A stretch of DNA of 64,000 nt from an uncultured Planctomycetaceae bacterium. Lineage in GTDB: Bacteria; Planctomycetota; Planctomycetia; Planctomycetales; Planctomycetaceae. The notes under the pieces are model-generated. The model made no database searches. It saw nothing but the letters and a program-made list of their open reading frames with translations, and was not told the DNA's origin. Within the stretch, counting starts at the first letter, position 1. Every line of letters starts with the position of its first letter. A program made the translations under genes and the position numbers. The DNA is taken from assembly GCA_937916515.1 (NCBI GenBank), contig CALFSX010000064.1, positions 62,001-126,000 of the forward strand, read 5' to 3'. Below, in pieces: positions 19,310-27,942 of this stretch.

Positions 19310-19734
19310 GTTAAAAAACGCGCTCCGACAGCAAATCAGCCCAAGGGACGTACCTGCCCAGAGGGTTAAGAAAAGATAAATGCAGTATTATTTTTGTATC
19401 AGGATTCTCACTACCAAGTTTCGCCGCAAAACCTTCGTGATGCAAATCTTCTATCTCTGCTTCTTTATGTGAACACCGAACACTCTGCAACCTGGTGGCA
19501 TAATCAACATTTACGCGACTATACCGTCAAAAAACGGGCTTTTTTTTGACGACTTTTTAATGATCGTCCAGTTTTGCGTAAAAATACGGGTTCTGGGGAT
19601 TATTTCATCAAATCTAATCCGGCAATTAACAGTTGAGCGAAGCCTAAGAGAAAGTTGAAGTAAACACGTCCGGTTTTTCCAGAAAACAAAGACGGTTTTG
19701 GGAATTTTGCTGTAAGACAATCCCAAATTCGCCT
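19310..19734. other. AT-rich intergenic region
   Basis: 425 bp between two minus-strand genes, visibly more AT-rich than its surroundings in its second half, with several A and T runs. It contains the A/T hairpin at 19525-19551. No gene was recognised; a minus-strand frame at 19511-19726 has no recognisable product. Confidence 0.5.
19525..19551 (-). terminator. Possible terminator of the DUF1570-like gene
   Basis: CGTCAAAAAA (19525-19534) pairs with TTTTTTGACG (19542-19551) around a 7-base GC-rich loop, about 185 bp past the minus-strand stop at 19735. On the minus strand it reads as an A-tract, GCCCG, then a T-tract. The distance and the A/T stem make this uncertain. Confidence 0.35.
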
Positions 19735-20958
19735 CTATCGCAGACGCAAACGGCTGACATGCCGTATCAGGCCTGATTCCGCTTCTTCTGCTGACAAATT
19801 CGTCGCCTCAGCAAAATTCTTCAGTCGATTTTCTGCCGTCACAGCGTGAAGTGGCTGTTGATGGCTGACTTTCTGCAGCAACTGATCGAAACCTTTCCGG
19901 TGACTTGTGATCAGAAAATGGGTTAACGCCCAACTCTCGCCATATGCGTCCGCCAGTTGATTCGCCGACAGAAACGGCTGATCGGAAGCGATCAGGTCAG
20001 CCAGCGGCAATCCCAGACCAGACCTGACATCAATTGTCGCCTTCAACCCCGGAAGATGCACGCCGCTGGGCTCGCCCGGTCGATTCCAAAACGTCGCACC
20101 TCGTCCGGAAGCCTGCTCAAAATAAACGGCCAGTCCTTCCGACAGCCACATCGAATTGTCAGCATAACGCACCATCACGCCAGTATTAAACGTTAGCTGA
20201 TGAATCGACTCGTGAACGATTGTTTCCACCTGTCGAGGATGTTTCCGTAACTCGCGAATCAATTCGCCATTCGACCGAAACTCCCGATCACCGGACAACC
20301 CGGCAATAAACATCTGGTTGTCTCGGATAGAATAATAGCCAGGCACCGTGGAAAAATCTGTTTCCGGATGCTGCTGCCTGGCGTGTTCCTGAAAAGCTAA
20401 AGAATCTCGAAAGATCACCACTGGCAGTCGAAAATCAGGAGCCTTCACAACGAACTCAGCTTCTTCGAAGAACTCAAGATATTCCACTAACACCTTTTCC
20501 AACAGCTTCCCGCAGAAGCTGGTATAAACGTCCGACGCATCAGAACAGATTGTGAAGTGTTCTGTTTGACGAATGCTGAAATTTGCCCCCGCAATTCGCA
20601 GCAGCTGCGCCGCCAAATCGTCGTCTGAAAGATATTGGAACGGCTGCTGCGTGGAAACCTGTTCCACGACATCGCGTTTGGTCAGCGTGTGAATTCGGTG
20701 AGCCGCGTCTTCCAGCAATAAGCCGCCGTCCTGTGCTTCAACAATCACCCTGCCGCGAACTTCACCCGCCGATTCGCCGGTCTTCACCACGCTGGTCTTC
20801 ACGACCGTAACGACTGCGACTGTTGCTGACGGACGTGGCTCATCACCGCTGGCCCATTCGCCTCGCAAGAAAAGTACGACCGCCACAACGACGCAAAAAG
20901 CATGAAAACGGCAGCTTGGTCTCAAGACCGGTCGCCACCAGATCGACACGTGTTTCAT
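19735..20958 (-). CDS. Secreted DUF1570-like metalloprotease
   Basis: 407 aa from ATG at 20958, supported by AGGAAA about 6 bases upstream; an upstream in-frame start at 20991 is less likely. A hydrophobic segment at residues ~20-33 is a signal peptide or anchor. The C-terminal half contains HESIH (residues 249-253) and, about 20 residues later, WLSEGLAVYFE, the HExxH...E arrangement of gluzincin metallopeptidases and the hallmark of the DUF1570/peptidase-MA-like group. His249, His253 and Glu274 would bind zinc. The N-terminal part (~60-110) may be a small beta domain. Natural substrate unknown. Confidence 0.8.
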   Translation of the reverse strand: MKHVSIWWRPVLRPSCRFHAFCVVVAVVLFLRGEWASGDEPRPSATVAVVTVVKTSVVKTGESAGEVRGRVIVEAQDGGLLLEDAAHRIHTLTKRDVVEQVSTQQPFQYLSDDDLAAQLLRIAGANFSIRQTEHFTICSDASDVYTSFCGKLLEKVLVEYLEFFEEAEFVVKAPDFRLPVVIFRDSLAFQEHARQQHPETDFSTVPGYYSIRDNQMFIAGLSGDREFRSNGELIRELRKHPRQVETIVHESIHQLTFNTGVMVRYADNSMWLSEGLAVYFEQASGRGATFWNRPGEPSGVHLPGLKATIDVRSGLGLPLADLIASDQPFLSANQLADAYGESWALTHFLITSHRKGFDQLLQKVSHQQPLHAVTAENRLKNFAEATNLSAEEAESGLIRHVSRLRLR

Positions 20959-21411
20959 GACGTTTCCTGCATCCCAACAACAAACACCCAACCCACAAAC
21001 CGTTCGCAGGATGTCCGATTGTTAATAAAAACTGACCGAAGCTGACAAGACATCAACGCCCGCCTTCTTCATGATACTATCGCAAACGAAGGTTTGATAA
21101 TATCCGCCCTAACAAGGGCTTCGCCCTTGACCCAGTGGCGTGGTTGGCTGGAAGACATGGAACGCTCGAATCGCCGAGCCGCTCCGTTGTCGCTACGACC
21201 AACATGCGCGCACCGTGCGCACATCATTTTGAGTAAAAATCTAAGTTCCACGAACAGGCGCTGAGAGGCTTTGAATTAATTTTAAGATCTGGCAAGGATG
21301 GCCAAAGCTGAAGCGAGGCACGAGTAAAACAGCACCTTCCTTTGTTCCGCTCAGTCCAAACCCGACCACCTATTAGTCTACTCACGACCTCTCAGCACAG
21401 CAGGTAATCCG
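20959..21411. other. Divergent intergenic region with DR2 copy 1
   Basis: 453 bp between divergent genes. It contains DR2 copy 1 in its middle; about 150 bp on each side is available for promoters. No other feature seen. Confidence 0.6.
21108..21240 (+). repeat. Dispersed repeat DR2, copy 1
   Basis: About 133 bp. It begins CCTAA, then the hairpin CAAGGGC-TTC-GCCCTTG. Next come CCCAGTGGCGTGG and a GC-rich block around GCCGAGCCGCTCCGTTGTCG, and it ends with ATTTTGAGTAAAAAT. The same order of blocks occurs at 26874-27010, 35682-35809 (inverted) and 44558-44690, with partial copies at 22549-22585 and 37992-38080. Unlike most copies, this hairpin is not next to a recognised gene end. Confidence 0.85.
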
Positions 21412-22440
21412 ATGCGAGCAATTCAACTTACAGAACCAAAACATTTTCAACAGATCGAAATTGACGATCCCGGACAGCCGGGCGTGGGACAGGCTTTGGT
21501 GAGAACTCACCGAATGGGAATTTGTGGAACCGACATCAGCGGTTTTCTCGGCAAAATGCCATTCTTCAGTTACCCGCGAATTCCGGGCCACGAACTTGGT
21601 GTGGAAGTGATCGCAGTCGGAGAAGGCGTTACCAACGTTAAGCCGGGAGACCGCTGCAGTGTCGAACCCTACATGAACTGCGGCAAGTGCTTTCCCTGTC
21701 GCAAAGACGCAGGAAACTGCTGCGAGAAACTTAACGTCATCGGCGTGATGGTCGACGGCGGATTGTGCGAACGCTTTATGATTCGCGCCGAAAAGCTGCA
21801 TCCTTCGGCAAAGCTGACCATGGAACAACTGGCTCTTGTTGAAACGCTTGCCATTGGCTGCCACGCCAACGATCGAGGTAACCCGCAGCAGGGCGAACAT
21901 GCCTTGATTATTGGAGCCGGCCCAATCGGACTTTCAACCCTGGAATTCACTCGACTTACCGGTGCCACCATCACCGTGATGGACATGAATCCCGATCGCC
22001 TGGAATTCTGCAAAAAGAATTATGGCATCGAACACACAATTCAGTTCAAAGGCGACGGAAGCGAATTGGAACAGGCCCTGGCCATCACCGGCGGAGATAA
22101 ATATTCTGTCGTCACAGACGCAACCGGCAGCAACAAGTCAATGTCAACTGCCTTCAGCTATGTGGCCCACACCGGATCGCTGGTGTATGTCGGCATCACA
22201 ACTCAGGACGTAACATTCCTGCATCCCACATTACATCGCCCGGAAATCACACTGAAGGCGTCTCGCAACGCTTTGCCTGCCGACTTTGGTCGCATTATCG
22301 GATTAATCGAAGACGGAACCATCAACACCGATCCATGGGTCACTCACAGAACAACCTTCGACACCGTCATCGCAGACTTCGAGACGTTGACCAAGCCGGA
22401 AACCGGCGTGATCAAGGCTGTCATTGAAGTGGCCAACTAA
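21412..22440 (+). CDS. Zinc-dependent medium-chain alcohol/polyol dehydrogenase
   Basis: 342 aa, typical MDR length. Catalytic zinc ligands are Cys38 (GICGTD) and the GHE pair (His60, Glu61). The structural zinc lobe has Cys90, 93, 96 and 104 (CGKCFPC...CC). The nucleotide-binding Rossmann motif IIGAGPIGL lies near residue 168 and is followed by VMDMNPDRL, whose Asp suggests NAD. The family includes sorbitol, threonine and sugar-acid dehydrogenases. The next gene encodes a tagaturonate-epimerase-like protein, so a substrate from hexuronate/hexonate metabolism is a reasonable inference, not shown by sequence. Confidence 0.85.
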   Translation: MRAIQLTEPKHFQQIEIDDPGQPGVGQALVRTHRMGICGTDISGFLGKMPFFSYPRIPGHELGVEVIAVGEGVTNVKPGDRCSVEPYMNCGKCFPCRKDAGNCCEKLNVIGVMVDGGLCERFMIRAEKLHPSAKLTMEQLALVETLAIGCHANDRGNPQQGEHALIIGAGPIGLSTLEFTRLTGATITVMDMNPDRLEFCKKNYGIEHTIQFKGDGSELEQALAITGGDKYSVVTDATGSNKSMSTAFSYVAHTGSLVYVGITTQDVTFLHPTLHRPEITLKASRNALPADFGRIIGLIEDGTINTDPWVTHRTTFDTVIADFETLTKPETGVIKAVIEVAN

Positions 22441-22548
22441 CACCTTCATGTACCAACAACGCGACCTGTTTCTATTCAAAAACAACACAGCCGTTTAACC
22501 CATGGTCGCAGACCAGGCCGACACGGTTGCGCCCACGTATTTCCCCAT

Positions 22549-22585
22549 CCCACGCCACCAGGTCAAGGGCGATGCCCTTGCTAGG
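22549..22585 (-). repeat. Dispersed repeat DR2, 5' fragment (copy 2)
   Basis: Only the first ~37 bp of the repeat are present, inverted. On the minus strand it reads the hairpin CAAGGGC-ATC-GCCCTTG followed by ACCTGGTGGCGTGG. The stem is intact while the loop differs from copy 1 (ATC instead of TTC). It lies between the dehydrogenase and the epimerase-like gene. Confidence 0.7.
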
Positions 22586-22622
22586 CTTCTTCCTGACCAG
22601 CAAAACAGAACTGTAAACGATT

Positions 22623-23888
22623 ATGTCATGTCAACCACTCGGACTTGCACCTTCATTTGGCTTTGGAGATCGTATCGGCCTTGCCACGGCTGGCCATGTT
22701 GAGTCAATGAATCGAGCAGGCAGCGGAATCGAACCGATTTATCCGCAGCAGTCAATTCGCGAAATGACTCGCACCCAAAGAACGGCTCAACAGGTCATGG
22801 ACGACGCTGTCAACGGAGCAAAAGCGGCTGGCTGGAAAGGAAAAATCGGAGCTGACGCGGATCACCTGAAGACTCCCGCCGATGTCGATGTGACCGCCGC
22901 TGTGGGATTCACGTTTTTCACAATCGACCCGTCTGACGATGTCGATCAGGCCGCCGACGATTATTCCGAAGCCGTGGTCCGCGAAAAGTTCGAAGGCGTG
23001 CGAGATATCGTCAGCTGGTACAGCGACTACGTTGGCAAAAGCGTGGGGCTATCCACTGGCACTTCGATTGAACTGACCGAAGAAGCCTGCATGAGAGCCG
23101 CCGTAAAATACGGCAAAGCGATCGCTCGAACTTTGGCGATGGGAGACTACATCAAGCAGGTTCACGAAGCTGCCGGAAAAGACTATGAAATCGAACTTTC
23201 TGTCGACGAAACAGAACAACCGACAACTCTGGCTGAACACTACATCATCGCCGATCAATGTCTGAAGGGCGGCTTAAAGCTGGTCAGCCTGGCCCCACGA
23301 TTCATCGGCGACCTTGAAAAGGGTGTCGACTACAAAGGCGACCTGAAAGCATTGGAAGCCTCACTGGGAGAACACTCCGCCATCGCTGCCCTTCTGGGCG
23401 GTTACAAAATGAGCCTGCATTCTGGTTCTGACAAAGTGTCGATGTATTCGCTGTTGTCAAAGCAGACGAAGGGCCAGTTCCACGTCAAGACGGCTGGCAC
23501 CAGTTACCTGGAAGCTTTGCGAGTTGTCGCTCGGCACGACGAATCGCTGTTCCGCGAAATCATTGATTTCGGTCGTTCCCGCTACGACGTTGACAAGGCA
23601 ACTTATCACGTCTCAGCAACTCTGGCTTCGGCACCGGCTCCTGCCGATGTCAGCAGTGTTCTGGAACTGGAACGCGAATACCTGGAACTGTGGTCGGAAG
23701 TGCCAGAAGGCAAGGGCTTCACCAAGCCGGGGCGACAGATTCTGCACTGCACATTCGGTTCGACGTTGACCGACGCCAAACTGGGGCCAGCCGTTCGTTC
23801 GGTTTTGGAATCACACCCCGACACCTACACCGAAGTTCTGGCCGACCACTTCGAACGCCATCTGCGAGCACTTCAAGCTGGCATGTAA
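22623..23888 (+). CDS. Tagaturonate epimerase family protein (UxaE-like)
   Basis: 421 aa. The N-terminal FGFGDRIGLATAGHV, the internal GADADHLKTPADVD and the later FHVKTAGTSYLEALRVVARHD match my recollection of the UxaE family, metal-dependent enzymes that interconvert tagaturonate and fructuronate in galacturonate breakdown. Conserved Asp, His and Lys residues in those segments would bind metal and substrate. Length fits. It follows a zinc dehydrogenase gene on the same strand with a 182-bp gap interrupted by a DR2 fragment. Paralogues with another sugar acid as substrate remain possible. Confidence 0.7.
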   Translation: MSCQPLGLAPSFGFGDRIGLATAGHVESMNRAGSGIEPIYPQQSIREMTRTQRTAQQVMDDAVNGAKAAGWKGKIGADADHLKTPADVDVTAAVGFTFFTIDPSDDVDQAADDYSEAVVREKFEGVRDIVSWYSDYVGKSVGLSTGTSIELTEEACMRAAVKYGKAIARTLAMGDYIKQVHEAAGKDYEIELSVDETEQPTTLAEHYIIADQCLKGGLKLVSLAPRFIGDLEKGVDYKGDLKALEASLGEHSAIAALLGGYKMSLHSGSDKVSMYSLLSKQTKGQFHVKTAGTSYLEALRVVARHDESLFREIIDFGRSRYDVDKATYHVSATLASAPAPADVSSVLELEREYLELWSEVPEGKGFTKPGRQILHCTFGSTLTDAKLGPAVRSVLESHPDTYTEVLADHFERHLRALQAGM

Positions 23889-23929
23889 CGTGCGTTTCCA
23901 AAACTAAATGATCAGCGTCTGACGCATCT

Positions 23930-23986
23930 GTAGGGCCGGTTCCTACCGGCCATCTGTATCAAGTGGCCGGTGGGAACCGGCCCTAC
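23930..23986. repeat. REP-like long palindrome between convergent genes
   Basis: Arms of 23 bp (23930-23952 and 23964-23986) are inverted repeats with a single mismatch, around an 11-bp loop. Each arm is itself palindromic (GGCCGGT...ACCGGCC), the design of paired REP elements. It lies 42 bp after the epimerase-like stop and 5 bp before the stop of the convergent sulfatase gene, so it may also work as a bidirectional terminator. Confidence 0.8.
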
Positions 23987-23990
23987 GTGA

Positions 23991-25901
23991 TTATGGCACA
24001 GCGTTGGATGTGCCTTCCAGGTCATTCAGAGCTTTGTTCAGGACTCGGACGGCATACTTTCCGTCCGCCACAAAGCCTTTGCGGTTGACGTTATTGCGTT
24101 TCATCACGCCAATTGCGGGGCGGGCCGCTTCTTCCATTTCGTCCAACACAATGGCGGCGTGCACGCGAGCCCACTGAGTGCCGTTATCAAGCACATCCCC
24201 CAAGGCACTCAAAGCCGCCGGTGCTTCGCCAGCTCCAGCGAGTGTTCGAGCTGCAACGACACGAACGTTTTCCGATTCGTCGCTTAGAAGTTTCTGCAGC
24301 GGGCCGATGGCCGCTGACCAGTCGCCACCTGCTGCCACGCGGTTACCAATTCCCGTCGCTGCCCAATACCGGACAGTGGAATCGGAATGACCTAACCACT
24401 GAATAAGTCGAGCTTGATCGCGATCGCCTGTGCCTCCGGCCAGCACGGCAGCATCTCTGATTTCTTCCATCTTCGAAGTCGCGCCTTCACCGGAATTCAG
24501 GATCGCCCATTCAGAACCCAACACCTTTCGCAGCCTGTGCAGTTCGGCTTCGGGAATCAGCCCCAGATCTCGGGTTTCCACAACCCAGTTCAAATGCTGT
24601 TGACGCAATTCATCCAGTTTTTCAGCGTAAGCCGGTTCGTTGGCCAGGTTGTGTAATTCGTGAGGATCGTTGTTCACATCGTACAGTTCTTCCAGAGGTT
24701 TCCGTGGTTGCAGGAACTGCGCTACTTCCGGAGCAGCGGTGCCGCGTTCGGCCTCGCGAATTTCCAGCATCGTGCGACCTTTCTCCGGCGTGTTCATATA
24801 CTGATACCAGGTCTTGTAAGGCTCATAATTGCGGATGTAGCGAAACTGCTGATCTCGAACCATACGGATAATGTCGTAGCGTTCGTCCATGCGATCGCGA
24901 GCTCCAAAGATATAGCTGCGAGGTTCCGTCGCAAACGGCCCCAGAAATGCCTCGCCCTGCATGTGTGCTGGAGTTTCAACGCCAGCCAGGCTCAACATAC
25001 TGGGCCCCAGATCAATCATACTCACCATGCGTTTGCTGCGAGTACCAGGCAACATATCGGGGCCAGCCAGTGCTTGCCATTTCCTGGGGACGCGGATAAT
25101 CAAAGGGACATGAGTTCCACTTTCGTACAGCCAGCGTTTTGCTCGTGGCAGCCCGACTCCATGATCGGACCAATAAACAACAATTGTGTCTTCTTCCAGG
25201 CCAGCATCGGCAAGTCGTTGCAGATGTTCACCGACCCATGTATCCATGGCGGTAATGACGTCGTAGTATCGCCCCCAGTCGTCACGAGTAACGGCAGTAT
25301 CCGGATAGTATGGCGGCAGGCTTGCAGCCACAACGTCTCGATCGTGCACCTTCCCTTCGCCAACAACCTGCTTGTACTTCGTCGTGCTTTCGATTCCAGA
25401 TTCGTGGCAGCCCGTGAAATTGAATACAGAAAAGAAAGGCTGATCATCGTTGGGGCGATTCTGCCAGTCTGCCTTGCCGCTGGATTCGTGCCACGTACTT
25501 TTAGTGGTTTTGAACTGATAATCCTGTTTGCTGTTGTTTGTGCAATAGTAGCCAGCCTGCTTCATCCAGACAGTGAACGGTTTTACGTGTTCGGGCAGCA
25601 ACGCTTCGCAACGCATGTGCTGAGTACCAATGGACGTTTGGTACATGCCGGTAATGATGGCCGACCGACACGGAGCGCAAACTCCGGCAGTTGTGTAAGC
25701 GTGTTCGAACAGAACGGATTCTTTGGCAAAGTCGTCCAGCACGGGCGTGGTTGCGTTGGGATAGCCATAACATCCCAGGTGCGGACTGATATCTTCGCAG
25801 CTAAGCCAAAGAATGTTCGGCTGTTTTTGTTCCGCCTGCACAACGCATTGAGCGGCGGCCAACAGAAGAAATATCAGAAGTCGGGGTCGAGGAAGACTCA
25901 T
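23991..25901 (-). CDS. Secreted type I sulfatase with C-terminal HEAT repeats
   Basis: 636 aa from ATG at 25901 (GTG at 25910 also possible). A signal peptide covers about the first 23 residues. The sulfatase domain begins PNILWLSCEDISPHLGCYG with metal-binding Asp, and carries the formylglycine motif CAPCR (Cys75, Pro77, Arg79) in VCAPCRSAIITGMYQT. VYWSDHGVGLPRAKRWLYESG supplies further active-site residues. The overall pattern resembles N-sulfoglucosamine sulfohydrolase-like enzymes. The last ~130 residues look like HEAT repeats. It would cleave sulfate esters or N-sulfates from extracellular polysaccharide. It needs a formylglycine-generating enzyme, not encoded here. Confidence 0.92.
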   Translation of the reverse strand: MSLPRPRLLIFLLLAAAQCVVQAEQKQPNILWLSCEDISPHLGCYGYPNATTPVLDDFAKESVLFEHAYTTAGVCAPCRSAIITGMYQTSIGTQHMRCEALLPEHVKPFTVWMKQAGYYCTNNSKQDYQFKTTKSTWHESSGKADWQNRPNDDQPFFSVFNFTGCHESGIESTTKYKQVVGEGKVHDRDVVAASLPPYYPDTAVTRDDWGRYYDVITAMDTWVGEHLQRLADAGLEEDTIVVYWSDHGVGLPRAKRWLYESGTHVPLIIRVPRKWQALAGPDMLPGTRSKRMVSMIDLGPSMLSLAGVETPAHMQGEAFLGPFATEPRSYIFGARDRMDERYDIIRMVRDQQFRYIRNYEPYKTWYQYMNTPEKGRTMLEIREAERGTAAPEVAQFLQPRKPLEELYDVNNDPHELHNLANEPAYAEKLDELRQQHLNWVVETRDLGLIPEAELHRLRKVLGSEWAILNSGEGATSKMEEIRDAAVLAGGTGDRDQARLIQWLGHSDSTVRYWAATGIGNRVAAGGDWSAAIGPLQKLLSDESENVRVVAARTLAGAGEAPAALSALGDVLDNGTQWARVHAAIVLDEMEEAARPAIGVMKRNNVNRKGFVADGKYAVRVLNKALNDLEGTSNAVP

Positions 25902-26201
25902 TGGGAACACTTCAAGCTACATCAATTGGAATGAACGACATTTGCCGACCGGCAGCTCATCAGTGTAAGCGGCCTCAGGTAAAAAATCGACAAACGGCCA
26001 AAAAACCACGCCTAAACAAAGTGCTGTGGCCTAAGTTGCGGCCAATCTGCTAACCTTCCAGGGAATCGTTCTTTGCCCATTTCAATGAAAAATGACCGCT
26101 TCACCGCGATTCCGCTTCTGCGTTTCATACAACGACCTGCTTCTGGAACTTCAACAAGACAAGCTCGACTGATCGCCACAGGCTTCAGGCATTTCACTAC
26201 C

Positions 26202-26873
26202 ATGAAACAGTCGCTTTCAATCACATTTTTACTGACAATCGCAGCCTGCATGCTGTGCGGCTGTCAACTGAATGCCCGACAGGCTGCCATCGAGGAAGAA
26301 TCCCGACGGCAGGAAGCAACCATCCGCGAGCTTCGTTTGCAAGTTGAAGAAACGGAACAAATGCTGGCAAAGCAGGATCGCGAAATCGAAGCGCTCCGCC
26401 ATGCTGATGCTGATTCATTATCAACGACATCCGGCAAGGCAATTCAGCTGGCCTCAGCCACCGAAGAAACTCAGGTTAACTGGGGCAGTGTCAACGCGTT
26501 GCAGATACACCGACTAACATCGGGACTTGTCCAAAACCCATCCGGAAACGGAAGCCTGCTGAACGTCGTGCTGCAACCCGTCGATGAAGACGCGGAACTT
26601 GTTAAAGTTGCTGGAGCTCTAACCTTAAATGTGTCCGCAGTGCAGGAAGATGGTTCGTCAGTATCCATGGCTGACCAATCGTGGTCGATTACTGAAAGCC
26701 GAAAACTGTGGACTCGCGGTTTGGTATCGTCTGGTTTTCACCTGCGGTTGCAAATTCCCGACTCCGCTGAAGTCAGCAGTAGCGTCCAGCCAAACAAGCT
26801 GCTGGTGACATGCACACTGGACCTTGGTGCCAACCGCCGGTTTTCCACAACCGAATTGTTCGACGTTGAGTAA
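26202..26873 (+). CDS. Lipoprotein with N-terminal coiled coil
   Basis: 223 aa. ATG 26202 is chosen because MKQSLSITFLLTIAACMLCGC is a classic lipoprotein signal with lipobox LCGC; the frame is open further upstream. Residues ~25-65 (QAAIEEESRRQEATIRELRL) form a heptad-like coiled coil. The rest is a beta-rich region (~85-220) of unknown function, with 'LQIHRLTSGLVQNPSGNGSL' and 'SWSITESRKLWTRGLVSSGFHLRLQ' where strands are likely. DR2 copy 3 begins at the base after the stop codon. Not recognised as a named family. Confidence 0.75.
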   Translation: MKQSLSITFLLTIAACMLCGCQLNARQAAIEEESRRQEATIRELRLQVEETEQMLAKQDREIEALRHADADSLSTTSGKAIQLASATEETQVNWGSVNALQIHRLTSGLVQNPSGNGSLLNVVLQPVDEDAELVKVAGALTLNVSAVQEDGSSVSMADQSWSITESRKLWTRGLVSSGFHLRLQIPDSAEVSSSVQPNKLLVTCTLDLGANRRFSTTELFDVE

Positions 26874-27010
26874 CCTAACAAGGGTATCGCCCTTGCCCCT
26901 GTGGCGTGGCACGCAGGAAGACGTAGAACACTCGAATCGCCGAGCCGCTCCATTGTCGCTACAGCCTACATGCCCGCACCGTGCTCGCATTATTTTGAGT
27001 AAGACTCTAA
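26874..27010 (+). repeat. Dispersed repeat DR2, copy 3
   Basis: About 137 bp, starting immediately after a stop codon with CCTAACAAGGG. The hairpin is CAAGGGT-ATC-GCCCTTG, whose last pair is a T·G wobble. It is followed by the CCTGTGGCGTGG and GCCGAGCCGCTCCATTGTCG blocks and ends ATTTTGAGTAAGACTCTAA. The remaining ~190 bp up to the next stop codon shows no gene. Confidence 0.85.
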
Positions 27011-27201
27011 CGAGGCAGTGCCTCAGACCATTCGAACTGCCGCTCGGAAACGCTCCGCTGTCGCTCGGAAAACTTGACTCAATGAGAACAAGTTTCGTGA
27101 AATAAGAAGTCTAATCGCGCGTTCTGCCTGCCTGCTCTGACCGCGTGACCAATCCAGCACGCTGCACCGTGAAACGTCGAAATCAGTCAACGCAGCGGAA
27201 C

Positions 27202-27735
27202 TCACCACACGCTTTGCTTCGGCAGTTCAATTACCCAGTCGCTCCGCACAAATTCCGGCACAATGCCAAACGTGGCTCGACCGTCGGCCCATTGTAAAAC
27301 ATCTTTCCTTTTGGCCGCTTCTGTGCAAAGCTTGTCTGGGTGAGGCGTAATACCCACGCGTCCAAGGTCCAGACGATCGGAATCCCAGCAGGTTTGAATC
27401 GTCACGTCAGAATGCGTCCGTTCATGAGTATTCCCTTCGCAGGCTTTATACAGCAGGTCGAATTCTTCATCGGAAAGCTCGTATGCAACGCCACGCAGTT
27501 CGGCGGCCAGTTCTGCGCCTCGCAAACCGTGATCCGGGTCCGTACATTCGTTAACTCGTCTGGCATCGTGAAACAAAGCGAACAGAGAAACGACATTTAC
27601 GCGCGCCTTGGTAAGTTCACACAACCGAAGACCGTTTTCCAGCACTCGCGCCCAGTGTGCGACACCATGATCACCGTCAATTGGCAGGCGGTAGTCCATC
27701 AAAATTCTTGAAATGATTGGTTTGAATTGATTCAT
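27202..27735 (-). CDS. HD-superfamily-like hydrolase
   Basis: 177 aa from ATG 27735 (a TTG at 27747 precedes it in frame). The pattern GDHGVAHWARV (His23, His27), LFALFHDARRVNE (His56, Asp57) and DPDHGLRGAELA (His69) is the metal-binding arrangement of HD-domain proteins: paired His, the HD dyad, then another His. Such proteins hydrolyse phosphate esters of nucleotides or act in signalling. There is no signal peptide or extra domain. Divergent from an ECF sigma gene with ~200 bp between starts. Substrate unknown. Confidence 0.75.
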   Translation of the reverse strand: MNQFKPIISRILMDYRLPIDGDHGVAHWARVLENGLRLCELTKARVNVVSLFALFHDARRVNECTDPDHGLRGAELAAELRGVAYELSDEEFDLLYKACEGNTHERTHSDVTIQTCWDSDRLDLGRVGITPHPDKLCTEAAKRKDVLQWADGRATFGIVPEFVRSDWVIELPKQSVW

Positions 27736-27942
27736 ATCTATTGTCAATCAAGTCACGATATCGTTTGTGTCTAATCGTTACTCAGAGTACCGGAAACAGC
27801 GAGGCTGAAATCTTCAGCAACGATGTGATCAAATCGGTATACTTTCCATCGCCATGCTTAGTCATAAACTGGCATTTTAGCAGACGCTTATCAAGCAGAA
27901 GAAACGAAACTCACACTTCCGGGCTTTTCGTTGCAAGCATTT

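Noticed and set aside
24660-25934. A 424-residue plus-strand frame opposite the sulfatase gene
   Set aside because: It is the antisense frame of a clearly functional sulfatase gene and its translation shows no domain.
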